Positions 46,021-58,780 of a stretch of 64,000 nucleotides of DNA are shown here, in pieces. Position numbers and translations under genes: made by a program. This DNA is from Blasia pusilla (Eukaryota > Marchantiophyta > Marchantiopsida > Blasiales): NCBI GenBank assembly GCA_050084515.1, contig CM114271.1, positions 35,898,001 through 35,962,000 of the forward strand, written 5' to 3'. Under the pieces are notes generated by a model. That model searched no databases, was not told where the DNA came from, and saw only the letters and a program-made list of their open reading frames with translations. Position 1 is the first letter of the stretch, and each line of letters opens with the position of its first letter.

Positions 46021-46790
46021 AATATCTCTAATTCCCACCCTAGCTAGTGGGTAGATTGCTCTAACTCTATATAGTCCTCTATTCCTACCAACCATGACAC
46101 ACATATCTAAGATGCTTAGAGCCAAAAGTCTTGGTGCTCATGTGATCCCATTGTTAGTCGTCTTCTTGTCCACGGTATCACTACCTAGTACCTACTATAT
46201 ACATTTTGGGCACATCCATTGTCTATAAGTATATGAGGCATCAAATTTGTTATGTGCCATCTGCTTGAACATCTATCATATACTAGGATAGTCGTTGTAT
46301 CATGGGCACATCCACACAACATACAACGCAAGCCTATAGAAACTACTGCTTAACTCAAATCAACTATACCATCAATGTTAGGAAAATGACATGGTGCACA
46401 AATATGCTTGTGGTTCTTCCAAACCATATCATCATGTCTGTCCAATTAGAGAAGACAAGATGAAAACACCTCACACACTCTCAAGTTGGTGTGATTACTG
46501 TTATATCCAACGTTGTAAGTATCATTTAGGATTTAGTCCATAAGACCATCCTCTATTAAAAGTATAGATTTGGGAATCTTAGAAAGCATTTTTTCCTATG
46601 AATAAACTTAACATATGTTGTCATGTGGATGGGGACACCATTGATATGTTCCCTCTCTATTTGCAGCCACCTCAAGATCCATATTTGAGCTATGGAAGGC
46701 ATTAACTTTCAAGAATGAAGAGAATTTACAAGGTTTTTATTAGAAGAGATTAATGTACTCGGACCTTCTCAGTCAACTTTACCGATTCAT
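46021..46790. other. AT-rich, nothing recognised
   Basis: No motif-bearing frame. Confidence 0.3.
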
Positions 46791-46799
46791 TGTAAGAAT

Positions 46800-46925
46800 A
46801 ACATATAGTTTTTATTCTTTCATCCACTTCTTATTTCTCCCTTATAAGGCATCTTAAAATATGTTCCTATCTTGCGGTTATTGCTCCTATACATTCCAAT
46901 GCATTAAGTGTTGAAAGATGTTTGT
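46800..46925 (+). pseudogene. hAT transposase C-terminal (dimerisation) remnant
   Basis: A plus-strand stretch reads LIRHLKICSYLAVIAPIHSN followed by ALSVERCLCL. The spacing matches the hAT dimerisation block (L-x-x-I-A-x-x-x-L-x-I-P-A-x-S-x-x-x-E-R-x-F-S), with the Ser-Val-Glu-Arg core intact and other positions worn. Nothing else of the transposase is seen alongside. It is opposite in strand to, and 10 kb from, the hAT copy at 56.8-58.4 kb. Confidence 0.4.
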
Positions 46926-47329
46926 GTTTAAAGGATTCTTATGATTCAGTTGTCTTATGTTCTATGTTGTAGTTCAAAGGCTAGCTACATAGATTGAAAT
47001 GAATCACCTGTTCAAGAGTTTTGATGAGTTTGAGTTCTCTCTTGACTACTATATGAACTCACATTGTAGAGTTCAACCTCTACTCCTTGCTTCACCTTGA
47101 AGCACTCCCAACCTTGAGCTTTGCAAGAAAAATTCTTGGGCTGATTCTCAAAGATACAACTAATAATGATTGCACATTTTGAAGGTAGGCGAGAAGCCGC
47201 CAACCACCAATATTACAACAGGTAAATGAGGATTTCAACCATAAAGCAAAAAATAAGGTGATAAAGATGCTAAGAACGCATGCTTTCTAAATTTATATAT
47301 ATCCCATTGCTAATCGTAGCAACTATAGG
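46926..47329. other. non-coding, nothing recognised
   Basis: Only short frames without motifs. Confidence 0.3.
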
Positions 47330-49520
47330 TCCCAATCTCCTAGGTGGTCTATTTGAAAGCCATAATTACGTAAACCTCTCTTCATCATCTAGACAACTCT
47401 CTCCAATTAGTCCATTCATTTCAAGTTGATATTTTGAAGTAGTGTAATGGTCAATTAGTACCTAATCACGTAAGGCTTGAAAACTCCTTGTGAAAATCTA
47501 CACCCTCATCTCTAAATATCTCAACTGGAACACCATAATGACTCATCACTCCATCTAAGAATGCATATGGTACTCTCTCATTCGATTTGACATGCAATGC
47601 AACCCAACTCTATGTACTTTGGAAAGTGCTCGACCATCACCAACACATGACGACTATGACACTCTTTCGAAGGTAAGGTCCCTAAAAAATCCAAACTCCA
47701 TCTACAGCCTAAATCCATGATCGGAGTGGATGCAATGAACAATATGGTTGGACTCAATCATATACCATGCATTTGGCAATAAAGTACTGAACGTCCATTT
47801 GTCTACCTCGCTACCAATATTATTTCCAAAGCAAGTTATACGTCCGCTTCACTCCAAAAGTGTATGAACTCTTTATGGGCATAATGCACCAATCGTGCTC
47901 TCTATTAAGGATGAGGCACTACACGTACTCTACCATCCTCCTCCCACACCAGTAAAACATGTATCCCCTCCCTCTCGAAGTGTTTGCAATTGGCTAGTTG
48001 TAAGATACAATTCCGTTATATATAAGTGGGATCCATTGTGTTGGCGATGTTGCCAAGATGTAGGAAATCCAAGACTATCCCATCCTCATGGATATCTCGA
48101 CCATATGTTGCCTCTTGAACTACCTCTAGATCTAAAGACTCTCCATCATATCTCATCATCAAAGTCCCAAAATTTTGGCTCTCCATAGCCAACAAACCCA
48201 AACAAGCTTCGGCATGCTAATCGGGCACCATCTCTTCAAACCTCCCTCCATGCCAATGAGCTCAAGTTATGACTCATCGACTTGGGCATGGATAACGATC
48301 CAACCCATCTATGTCCTAATGGAGCATCCTCAGTCAATGTACCACTTGGAAATCATATTCCTTCGATAATAGACCCCACCTAGCAAGCTTCCCTATAAGC
48401 CTGTTGGACTCTTTCAACCCCTTAAGTCTAGTCTTACGTGGTTGATGATCAATAATGATGGTATAGGGATCGTCAAATAAATAACACGTGAAATATTTGA
48501 CAACCCACAGTACACCTAAGCACTCACCTTCATACAAGCTATACTTTGCCCTTGCTAGAGTTGTTTGAGCAACTAGTCTAAGCCACCACAAACTCTCTAC
48601 CCTCATCATCACGTTGGGTGAGCACCACTCAAAGCCCCAACATACTCCAATATGTATGTCATTGGAAAGCATGTCCCTTAATAAATCTTCTTAATATATG
48701 TGTGAATGTCAATTTATCCTCGAGTAGTTGAAATGCACTCTCTTGCTCATCCCCCCAATGCCACTTATGATCCTCATGGATAAAGGATTAAGTAGAGGAC
48801 TCGTAATCAAACAAAAATCCTTCATGCATCTGAGATAAAAAATTTTCAATTCCATGAATATCCGAACTCAACTCATATCTATAGAACATGGAATGTAAGA
48901 GATAGCCTCCATCTTTATCTACTAAACACTAAGGCTTAATGAGTACATCGTATGACCAAATTAATGAATTTGATCATTAAAAAACTTGTAATTTTTTGAA
49001 CGTAGCCTCAGCCCACATAATTCCAATCGTCCAAAGATATTGCTCCTACTCCTCAATCGTGGCACTGAAGACTATGATATTGTTGATGTAATACCTAACA
49101 AAATCTAGATATGCCAAGATCCTATCCATGATCCTCTAAAACTATGTCGGGTCATTCTTTAATCCAAAAGGTAAGAATTGCCATTAGTACAAAAAATCCT
49201 TCCTATGAGGATCAATGCCCCAAAATATTGTGTTTATGCCGATCTTCTATTGTGATAGGAAGTTGATGGTATCTGGCTCAGTATTCTAAAGAACTTAAGA
49301 CCTTTGCATCTCCAATAACATCATAGATCTACTCATGAGTGAGTATAGCATACCTATTACACTTCATATGGCAATTGATATGTTGATTATCTCCACATAT
49401 TTGCATATCCGTCTAATTATTATGCATATCCTTCTTGGTGGGCATGACAATGGCAATTGCATACTCTCCATGCAACATCTCCACTAGTCTTGGCTTGACC
49501 AAGTTTTGGCTCTTGTTGTG
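47330..49520 (-). pseudogene. Ty3/gypsy pol, minus strand, decayed
   Basis: Read on the minus strand from 49520: RT blocks with the catalytic box as YINNIIVFSA (about 49075-49107), where active elements have Tyr-x-Asp-Asp. RNase H lies at 48672-48334, with YSLYEGECLGVLWVV and IIDHQP; the usual Thr-Asp-His-Gln-Pro is partly kept. Integrase remnants lie at about 47990-47340, including FGVKRTYNLL, a worn His2Cys2 region, and a block around FRDEGVDFHKEF corresponding to the core Asp region. Frameshifts and stops occur throughout. It is similar in sequence to the plus-strand gypsy at 11338-13240 and probably belongs to the same family. Confidence 0.75.
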
Positions 49521-50124
49521 AATCATGGCCCTCTTTATGGAAATGTACTTATATTTTCGTGACCCTCATAACCAAACGAGCGCCAAGTGGAACATCTGAA
49601 CTCTAGCGGGCTCATGCTAGGAGGGTTCGCACTTTTGAGAGCTCTCAACAAGAGACACGTTAGGAAACATAAGTGCGAGACGCGAGGGAGGCTAGCATTT
49701 TGAGTGTTTGATAAGTTTATGGTTGTAATTAGGAGACCACAAAAAAATGCAAACCCAGACTTGAGAGGAGTCGAGTCTATGAAACGTGGCCAGGGGATGA
49801 GAACCGGATTTGGAACGTTACTAGCATTTGGGGTTTATGATTGTATTTTCAACCATAACTTATAATCTTGAAATGCGATTGAGACAAGTAAGGTGGCGTT
49901 GGAAAGCTTATGTAGAGCTAGTTCCAACACACCAAAGATCTTAGCACACGCAAAAGTAGAGGCTGAGATATTGGCCAGAAATAAATGTAATGAGAGTGGG
50001 GTTCAAGGCCAAGAGGAGGGGCCCGGAGGTCTCTTCCCCAAAGGTAGGGGGAGGGGGGGGGGGAGATCCCTAGAAGTACTAATAAAGGGGAAGGTCTCCA
50101 AGGGTGCTTGGGACTCAAACAAAC
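49521..50124. other. flank of gypsy element with a long G run
   Basis: No recognised gene. A G-rich tract with a long G run lies at about 50046-50066. By position this may be part of the gypsy element's 5' region. Confidence 0.3.
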
Positions 50125-51405
50125 CCCACGTTAGAGCGCCGCAAGGCAACTCAAGGGCACGAAATGGATCGGGAGTTTGGCGTTGGGATTCGGAACCCAA
50201 ACCAAGTCCAATAGAGTGGATTTTGGAGGTCCTTATTGAATTCCAACCCATAATTCATATTATTGGATCTCAATTTGGGGCTCATGCGAGGTCCATTAGA
50301 CAGTCAAATCCGCTAGCTGCACAAACGTCATGTTAGGTATTTGGACTAACTAGAAAATCTATCCCAAGTCTTGAAATTAAGACTTGCCTATGTTGGGAAG
50401 CTAGGAATGAGGAAAGGTTGAGCTTGATGAGATGCCTAGTTGAGGACTCAATGGGTTGGAAGGCCGAGTGACCCATACCAGACTAACGTGAGTATGTTTG
50501 GATATAGATCGGCGATGAGAGCGTGTCTTATTGACCGTACGCTTTTGCGATAGTAAAGATTGACGTTCAAGGGGAGTAGGCGCACGATATGCATAGTCAT
50601 CAAAAGATATATTGACATGTTGCTAAACAACTCAATGTGGATCCCTAAACCCTTCAACATACCCAAATCATGCATATTAAATGCAAAATAGCTCCAATAA
50701 CTCTTAAGGAATTGATGTATCTGTCATTGATCTCCTCATGTCAACTTAGGAGTCATATTTGGCTGCCAAGTCTCCATCGTGACTATTGTAGGACTCTTTG
50801 GTACACATGGTTTTGGTTGATATCGTACAACCCTATCCAAAACAATTGAACTTGACTTCTCTTATGCATCAAACTTAAACATCTTGTCTTGTAATGCTCC
50901 TCAGTATTTAAGACCATGAACCGCAATTGCTTTTATGGTTTTGCGTCTTAATCTCACTTCGGGACGCCGTAGGGCAAACTAACGGCACGGAATGGATCAG
51001 GAGTTTCACGTTTGGATTCAAAACCGAAACCAAGTCCAATAAAGTTGATTTTAGAGGTCCTTATTGGATTCCAACCCACGACTTATTTAGGTAGGTTTTG
51101 GTTAGGAGCTCATACGAGGTCCATTGGAAAGTTGGGACCGCAAGATATGCGAATACCGTTTTAGGTGCTTGGACTATCCAGAAAGTATGTTCCAAGTCTC
51201 AAAAGCCTTTTTCATGTTGGGAAGGGAGGAACTAGGAAGTTTGAGCTTAATGAAGTGTATGGTTGAGAACTCGATGAGCTGGAAGGCTTCTTGGTCTAGA
51301 CCAGACTAGCGTGAGTGTGTTTGGGTGCAGATGAGCAATGATGTCCTACTAAACGTATGTAAACGCAACACTAAAGATTGATGTTTAAGAGGATTAGATG
51401 CATGA
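50125..51405. repeat. direct-repeat pair, about 460 bp each
   Basis: 50125-50592 and 50945-51405 are clearly homologous in direct orientation. They share ACCAAGTCCAATA(G/A)AG, GGAGGTCCTTATTG, TTCCAACCCA, CGAGGTCCATT and GACCAGACTA(A/G)CGTGAGT(A/G)TGTTTGG-type stretches. A unique spacer of about 350 bp separates them. They flank the upstream side of the minus-strand gypsy, so they could be parts of an LTR or leader duplicated by unequal exchange. No coding motif is seen. Confidence 0.7.
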
Positions 51406-53100
51406 CAATAAGCATCTAATGTTGGTTGTCATGCACATGAACAGATATCATGGGCTTCCAATCTATCTTCTTGCAATACTAAGAGTCAATTTCATCTACC
51501 TTGTACACAATCCCTAAGTACATGTGTGCCCTCATATTTAGCTATTCTCCACCCAACTCCACTCTAGTTCTAAGTACACACGTACATAATTCCACAACTA
51601 ACACATTGGCTATAGTGCTCTTGGACCCTACCTCAATCAAATCCCAATAATAGATATGTTAGTTAAATCTTAGAACGGCCTCATTTCCAACCCTGGACGA
51701 TCTCTCATTGGCCACCCAACCCATACCGCTCAAAATCAACTACACAGGTCCGCTATCGTATCGAGAGTCTTTCTTCGAGTAAGGGAGGACCGTCTAGCTG
51801 CAGCAGACGTGATTGATGCAAGTCAAACTCCATTAGAAGTTCTCTTTTTCACTAGAGAATTATTATGTTAAGCCCTCCTTTCTCTCACAAGAATAATCAC
51901 AAATGGTAGTGGCGAAGCGATCACTTCTTCATAAGATGGAATCCCGAAAACTAGATAGCAAGTGAACCAATGCCTATCTACAAACAAAATCTTGACATGA
52001 TATGGGTTAAGGAAAGGAAAATCGGGCACAACTCGTGCTCCACCCCTATCCATACTTAACGGACATCGTCTACTCTCCTCTGTAATGGGGTTTGGCGGAG
52101 TTGCTCTCCCAAGACGTGTAATCCATTCTCATTGAGAAAATAATAAGCCAAACCATCCAGTATTTCTAATATGACTAAACTCCTTTAACGTAACAAGTCT
52201 CTCATCTCCACACATACCATACTCTAAAATCCTCACGAAGAATAGACCATGGTCAAGTTACTCTCCCAAGAGGGGTCATCCACTTCTCATTAGAAGAGCA
52301 AGCAATCCCAAAGCCATACGCTCAAGAGTGACACAAGAAACTCAAGAAACTCAAGATGTGAAGTTGAAGGTGATCAACCCTTGAAGGTCCTTCCTCTTTA
52401 TATACTCATAAGGGATCCACAACAGTACAAAATATGGCTAATCTTATCTTGTGCCACATGACTTTCTCTCAAAGCTTAGCCAATCATATTTTGACACAAA
52501 TAAATTACTTCTTATCTCTTCCAAAATATCCTCCTTCATTTACTTCATATCTTCTAAACTACCCCAACTACCCTAGCCACCTACCAAAACTACTTTTGGT
52601 TTTCTTCCATTAAAGCATTAATCCCACTAATTTACTTTAATAATCCCATATTTTATTTATTATATCTTTTCCTAAAGTTGGGCCAACACAAATGAGTCAT
52701 CCTAAAGAGGTTTAAACATGGGAATTTGATTTTCCTAGGCCAATTTACTTAATACTCATAAAATTTTCTCTAACGATTAATGATAGAGGAGTTTACATAG
52801 TGAGTGATTTTACTATACGACACCGCTCTCACTTAGAATAGTCAAATACACACTCATGAAAGTACTCAGGTCCCTAAATACCCATGGGCTCTTGTGTCAA
52901 GTTGAATTTCGTGTGTATCCAATCTACTCATCATCATTCTTGTACTTTATCTAGCCGCCTCACTTGTTGCCTCTTAGATACAAAATTCACTAATATATAG
53001 AAATAACCCACCAAAGAATGCTTTGGTTACCAATATCCCTTTTGATTCCAAAAATTATTTGACCACTCACTCACTCACTCACGTTCTTCCATCTGCATAA
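51406..53100. other. non-coding, possible retroelement debris
   Basis: No motif that I can name with confidence. The minus strand at about 51400-51800 reads like worn gag or protease-region protein, but no catalytic site is visible. 52360-53060 is AT-rich. Confidence 0.3.
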
Positions 53101-53107
53101 TGTTTGA

Positions 53108-53359
53108 AGCAGAACGCCAAACGGTGGATTGGATGAGGTTCGGTTGGAGAGGTTGCACGGCACTGCATGTGGCGCTGAAGAAAGGATGGTCAACCCAAGT
53201 GGAGCAAATCTCGACAACTTTGAGCACAGCAATGATGGAATTAAGAGCGTTATAACGGATGAGACGAGCAAGGGAAGTTGGGATCCATCAATCAAACTGA
53301 AGAACCTGCTTCTTGCATTTAATAGCGACTTTCAAATGGATGCTCTTGGCATAGCCATG
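53108..53359 (+). other. exon-like open frame ending at a splice donor
   Basis: The plus-strand frame, open from about 53108, contains IKSVITDETSKGSWDPSIKL and LLLAFNSDFQMDALGIAM. It stops being protein-like exactly at ATG|GTGAGT (53357-53365), a strong donor site. The only in-frame ATG near its start is at 53186. It could be an exon of an unrecognised gene, or a gene piece captured by a transposon. No acceptor or partner exon was found. Confidence 0.25.
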
Positions 53360-53503
53360 GTGAGTTTTAACATGAAAATCATTTCATTGCTGACTGAAGC
53401 TTTGCGGAATTGCAAATATGATGACAGTTATAGACTCAAGCAAGACCACAATTGCATGATTCTCCCTATCTGCACTAGATTTGGCCTCTTACTATTAAAT
53501 TGA

Positions 53504-56430
53504 TCTCATATCAAGTCCATTTCCTATTTATCTCTACATCCTTAAATGTGGCCCAAGATATTTTTACTCAATGTGCGCTCATACTATTAAACATTATTGA
53601 TAGGTGCATTTTACTTCCTGCCCAACACCACTCCAAGGAACAAGCTCTACTATTCCACCAATTTGAATATGGTTGATTGTTGCTCCATCAATCCATCAAC
53701 CACGAGTAACACTCTGACATAAGGAGTATACTGCAAGGCGGCCTTCTCAAAGCCAAAGAATTACTGCAAAAAATAGACACAAACATGTCCAATCACAAAT
53801 CCACTATGACCATATGGTAATGCAATTCGATAAGGGACTAGCAAAGGTACTATCCTTGGCCATACCCATATAGCCAACCTCGCCCAACCCTCCACTTATG
53901 TTGCTTTCGGAATGCTCGCCGCTCAACTTGCTTCAAGAATGCTTAACGCTCATGTATAGACTGTTATGCAGCTCTTTTGATTGTTCAATCCTCCTTAATG
54001 TCTCTACTTGTTGTGCCTTGGCTGATAGCATCAACCCCCCCCCCCCAAAACGCATGACTCCACACCAACTTCAAGTACTCACCACCTAGCTTGCATATAA
54101 TTAATTTCTTGAATACCATGGAGAATCATTCTGGCACTATATTACCTCCTCATATGCACAACATCCACCCCTCTATGTTATCAAATCTCTTCAAAGTAAA
54201 AAACACACATATGACCAAAATACACACAATCAAAATTTAGACGGTACAGATATTTCCACATGGGAAACACACCGCTCTTCCCTGAACATTGAATAAAAAT
54301 CAAACCAATCCCATCCTCGACATGAGGGAACCCAAGTCTATATCACCCCGATGGCACCCTACCCTAGCCTATGCTTGGAAGGCTCAATTGTTAAAAGATA
54401 AGCCTCTCCAAGCCTCCCCTTATGGTATACCCCTCTCAAGACCCCCCCAAGGATCCAAGAAGGTGATTTGTGCACAAAGGTCACCTCGACCTATTTAACC
54501 GATTCCTAACAAATCAAGAAGGTTCCAATAAAGCTCCCAAAGAATGACTCGTGCACACAAGTCCCCAAGGGACGCGAGTAGGTCGCTTTTGGCCTCTCCA
54601 CACACAACTACATACATAACCTCCCAAATATGGCCTACCACATACTCTTGCAACACTAGAACATAGCATGACGTCCATGCTTTGAGTTTGGGTCAAGATG
54701 CTTGAGAATCTGATCCTTCCATGTTTGGAAGTGTTTTCATGATCTCTATTGGACCTCTCCAAATGCTCTGAACTAGGCGCCCTTGCATGATTGATGGTCA
54801 ATTTGGGTCCTTCATCGAACTTCATTGTCTCTTCATTTGACCCTAATCCCTTATCCTTGCTCTCACTATCTTCCCTGTCAACATTATTTCTCTTTTGAAT
54901 GGGGGGGCCATATTGGCAAACTCATAGATAAAAACAACTTGTTATTTGTAACTTGGTGTAAGCCCTAGAATGTAGGACACTCCAACAATTGAAGTGCATA
55001 GTCGAACTCTTGAAATATACTAAATGTAGATCCTAACTTGACGTGATCCGCCTCTTATTCCACTACCCGTCCAAAAAAACTCACCATATGAAAAAATATG
55101 CAAATACAAGTGAACATTAAAGTAAACATATATGAAGGGGGCTTACTTACCATCATGCAATGTGTTTCCCTTCATTTCTTCATTGTTTTCTTCACCAACA
55201 CATTACGCTATAACCACTATCCGAAATCGGACCTCTGAAAGGCCACATCTCTCCCTATCTATGGTTTTTGCTCCTCGTGAGGGACTTCAATCCATAAATC
55301 GCATTCTCCTTTTCCCACATATAGGAAGGATAGTCATCTTCCATGGAAGATATTCTACATGAATCTAATTCTAGACTAATCATTACTTAGTCAAGTCTTA
55401 CCCTCGTCAATCCACAGTGCAAATTATGGAATTCAAATATTCACTTGGATTTTGCACTATTCTTTCACAAGTATTCTCTAACTTGCAGTATGTATCGATG
55501 AACAATACTCCTATAATCAAGCAAACATGCAATATCTATATCATTATGAGAGAGTGCCTTCTTAATTTGCAAACAGTGTGTTCTTGACATGTGGCAACTA
55601 GGGAAAAACATATTTTTCGTTCTCCGAAAAAAGAAATGAATTTGTGTGCGATATGATATTGGTGCCTAATCATGGCTGTGTTAACATGCAATAATTCCTT
55701 CTACAAGAACACTCTACGAGACACTAACACGTGTGATGATAATGTGGCACCATGTTCACAGTTTTGTTGAGGATAATAAATGGCTGAGGCTATGGTTGAG
55801 AAGCATAAACAAATACATGGTAGGATGTAGTAAAAAGTTAATGTAATTTCAATCCATTTTTTCACTAATGATTTTGAAACACAAACAGAATTTTCAATTT
55901 CCAGCAGCCGCATCAACAAATAACCAAGGTTTGGGGAGTTTTCTTTTTTTCAGACTATTACTGGTGTAATCCAAAGTATACCGGTTTTTCTTCTATAGGC
56001 TACTGGTCGTAGAAGGAGGGTTTGCCACTTTCCGCTTATTCTCAGGGAAATATTTAACTGGTCAGTTTTAATCCAAAAATCTCCCCTTCCTTATATTTCT
56101 AAGGAAAAAAATTATTCCAACCAATTGTCAGGCGAAATTGTACCAACCGGCCAAAAACCGATGCTACAACACTTAGCCACAAAATGTGCTCCAGAGTGTT
56201 GATTCCTTAGGGACCACCATTAATCTTATTTGACTCAATGCTTGAATTTTCAAATTTTCATAGTGATGTTCACCCTTAAAATTCCAATCCTTCAAACCAT
56301 GTAAACATCAACTTCTACATCCTGAACTTAATATGCCACATCTCTTCTTCTATTACCTAAATCATATTACAAGATCATCCTTGGTAGGAGTTGAACATGG
56401 CAAGCCTCCCACCACGTGGGAGCCTAGGAT
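53504..56430. other. non-coding, nothing recognised
   Basis: Only short frames without motifs. A C run lies at about 54037-54048. 55400-56200 is AT-rich. Confidence 0.3.
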
Positions 56431-56476
56431 CCTATCCCTCTAGAATACTTGGAGCCCCATTGCTCCAAGTATTCTA
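56379..56476 (-). repeat. possible SINE-like piece with a 15-bp hairpin
   Basis: TAGAATACTTGGAGC (56441-56455) is followed by six bases and its exact reverse complement (56462-56476). On the minus strand the next 60 bases include CTCCCACGTGGTGGGAGGC and a B-box-like GTTCAACTCC (56396-56387), as in tRNA-derived plant SINEs. No clear A box or tail is seen, so the SINE call is weak. The hairpin itself is certain. Confidence 0.35.
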
Positions 56477-56825
56477 AAAGGGTCCTACTTCCTAAAACCC
56501 AAAATCTCCAAGTCTTCTAATTTACACATGTTTCGACAATCTCTACTTCTATATTTGCAAATAAGTACCTAAAATTAGTAGAATTCTTCCATGAGATCAC
56601 AGACTTAGACAACATATCCTCATAATTAGAGGAAGGTCCTTCTAAGGCAAACCTCAAGACAACATCTAAGTACTTGGTGATCAACCTATTACGAGTCAAA
56701 AAATTAGAAAATTCACATTTGCATCAAAAGATTTCGATGATTTCCTTACAGCCCACCTATTCAATCCCACTTTCCTAGAAGATAAGTGCAGAGGATTAAG
56801 GATTCTCATTACACCAATGAGGTTG

Positions 56826-58430
56826 TTATCTCAAAATCATTCCAATAAAGCTAAAGAACAAGGTAGCCTCCAAGTCTCTTCGTGTCCAATCTCGAGACAT
56901 ATTTATACTATGAAATTTATTTCCTCTTATCTCAAATTGTGAACGACGAAGATAACCACCAAGTGGCCCAAAGTCAAGAAGTATATGGTAACTAGTATTT
57001 CCAAAGGAGATTGAAGCATTCAAGGCATGAGTTTCCATCACAAAATTCATGGTAATCCTAGCTATCTTATAATTCACAATGCTCCCTATAGTGCTAACAT
57101 CCACAAACTTGTACTGAAATATCGTACTCAAATTTGAAAGCATGGAAAGAATGTTAGCCAGGAAATATAGTTGATAGATCATTTGGAATGATCTCAACTT
57201 GTTAAATAAATTTGCAGCATTCCCATCATCCTCGAAAGGGGAAATATTTCTGGAGTACGCCAATATTGATTCTAAAGAATCACACAATGTGGTCATAGCT
57301 TGCCAACAGGATAACCATCGAATCTTGTGGTATCTCTTCATGACTTGCTGGGAGTCATTAAAATTTTTGTGCAAAGATGCTAGAAATTTTTTCCTCTTGG
57401 GGGACGTTCTAAAGTAACCAGCTATAGCATTGAGGATCGAATCAACTTCACAAGAGATTGACTTGCAATCAAGAGCTTTTGCGGCTGACAAGGCGGCCAT
57501 ATTTGTTCTATGGGCTACACAATGAAGTGAAAGAATGTAAGAATTTACCTTATGCCTGATTTGGGAGGCTACTCGTGTTTGGATAACTACCATTTTTGAG
57601 GCACCATTTGAACCAAATGCTACCATTTTGGAGAATTCCAACCCTTCGTCTTTGATTAGTTGCAGCAAAGTTTCTATAATAGCATTAGAATGTTTTGATT
57701 CGCAATGAAGTAATCCCAAAAAACAAAATTATGCTTGGCCCTCTTCAAAGAAAGTGGTGAACACGACCAAATGCCCAGTTAAAAATATGTCAATTAACTC
57801 ATAGAGACTCATAATTCCAAAGAAATGAGAGGCTTGAACTCTAGGAAGAGTTCTAAGGAGAACTTGGCTAATGAAATAAGACATTTCACTACAACTCCTT
57901 TCATCTTGGTACAGGTCTCTAGTAATAGGAGCATTGAGAGAAAGCAAAAACTTACAAAGATTGGGAAATTTCAAAACTGGCATAGCCTCCTTTGCAAGGA
58001 AGTATGCACACTTAAATAATGCCATCATAGCAACTTTGCAAGGAAGTATGGTTGTGGCAATGGCCTTGGCCATGGACTTCTTACCCCCATTTGCAGGCCA
58101 TGCAAGCTTAATGTGCTTGTTGGACTTGGCATGATAAGTAAAGGCTGAAACCTTGCAATTTATTGCCCCATCTCTAGCAAAGACACTGTGCCCCATCCCC
58201 CTCCTACACACTTTACAAAAGATTCTACCAAGGACTGAATCAAAATCAATCCAATCATACATTGAGTACCATACATCCTTCCATGCTACACGAAATTTTT
58301 CAGATATAGTTGTGCTGCTTCCTGAGGGAGGCTGCTTGTCTCTTTCATCAGATGAGCCAGAAATGTCAAACCCATCGTTTGTACGTTCCTTACCTAGGAA
58401 CGTTGTCATTGTCTTATGTCTCTTGGCCAT
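56826..58430 (-). pseudogene. hAT-family transposase, one in-frame stop
   Basis: The minus-strand frame from ATG 58430 runs 535 codons to 56826 in a single frame, interrupted only by one TAA at about codon 234 (near 57729). The N-terminal part has a C2H2/BED-type finger region (FCKVCRRGMGH ... ACHAKSN-like, read here as FTYHAKSNKH). The centre matches the hAT/ZNF862-like block CESKHSNAIIETL, MVAFGSNGASKM and LHCVAHRTNMAAL; the Asp normally found in the Gly-Ser-Asp-Gly-Ala site is Asn. Beyond codon 480 the sequence departs from the family. A frame at 56699-56517 may hold more of the C-terminal part. Terminal inverted repeats were not identified. It is nearly intact but inactive. Confidence 0.75.
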
Positions 58431-58460
58431 GTGCGTTTCTAAGCAAGTACTACAAACCAA

Positions 58461-58780
58461 TGTGTAACCTGATCTAGACTAAAATCTGTAAACCTTTCAA
58501 ACCTAAACCCAAAACTAGACCTAGCAGCAAGGAAAGTGAATGTCAAGATTTGGCAAGTTGGATAGTGCTAAGGGTGAAAGAAAGGAAAAAGGATGGAGCA
58601 CAAGGCCAAAGCAGTGGAATTGGAACACAAATGTGAGGGTGCAAAGCGTTGGTGGTGAAAGCCTCATAGCACGAAAGTGGAGTAGCAAAGTTGCACAAGT
58701 GAAAGCAAGTGAAGTAAAAGAAATGAACGTGGAAATAAAGTTGCATTCAGAGGGAATTTCTAGAGGGTAAGAGAAAGAGA
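58461..58780. other. non-coding flank of the hAT copy
   Basis: Purine-rich plus strand. Frames on both strands have no motif. Confidence 0.3.

Noticed and set aside
54035-54050. C run as a regulatory tract
   Set aside because: Simple homopolymer, with no context suggesting function.
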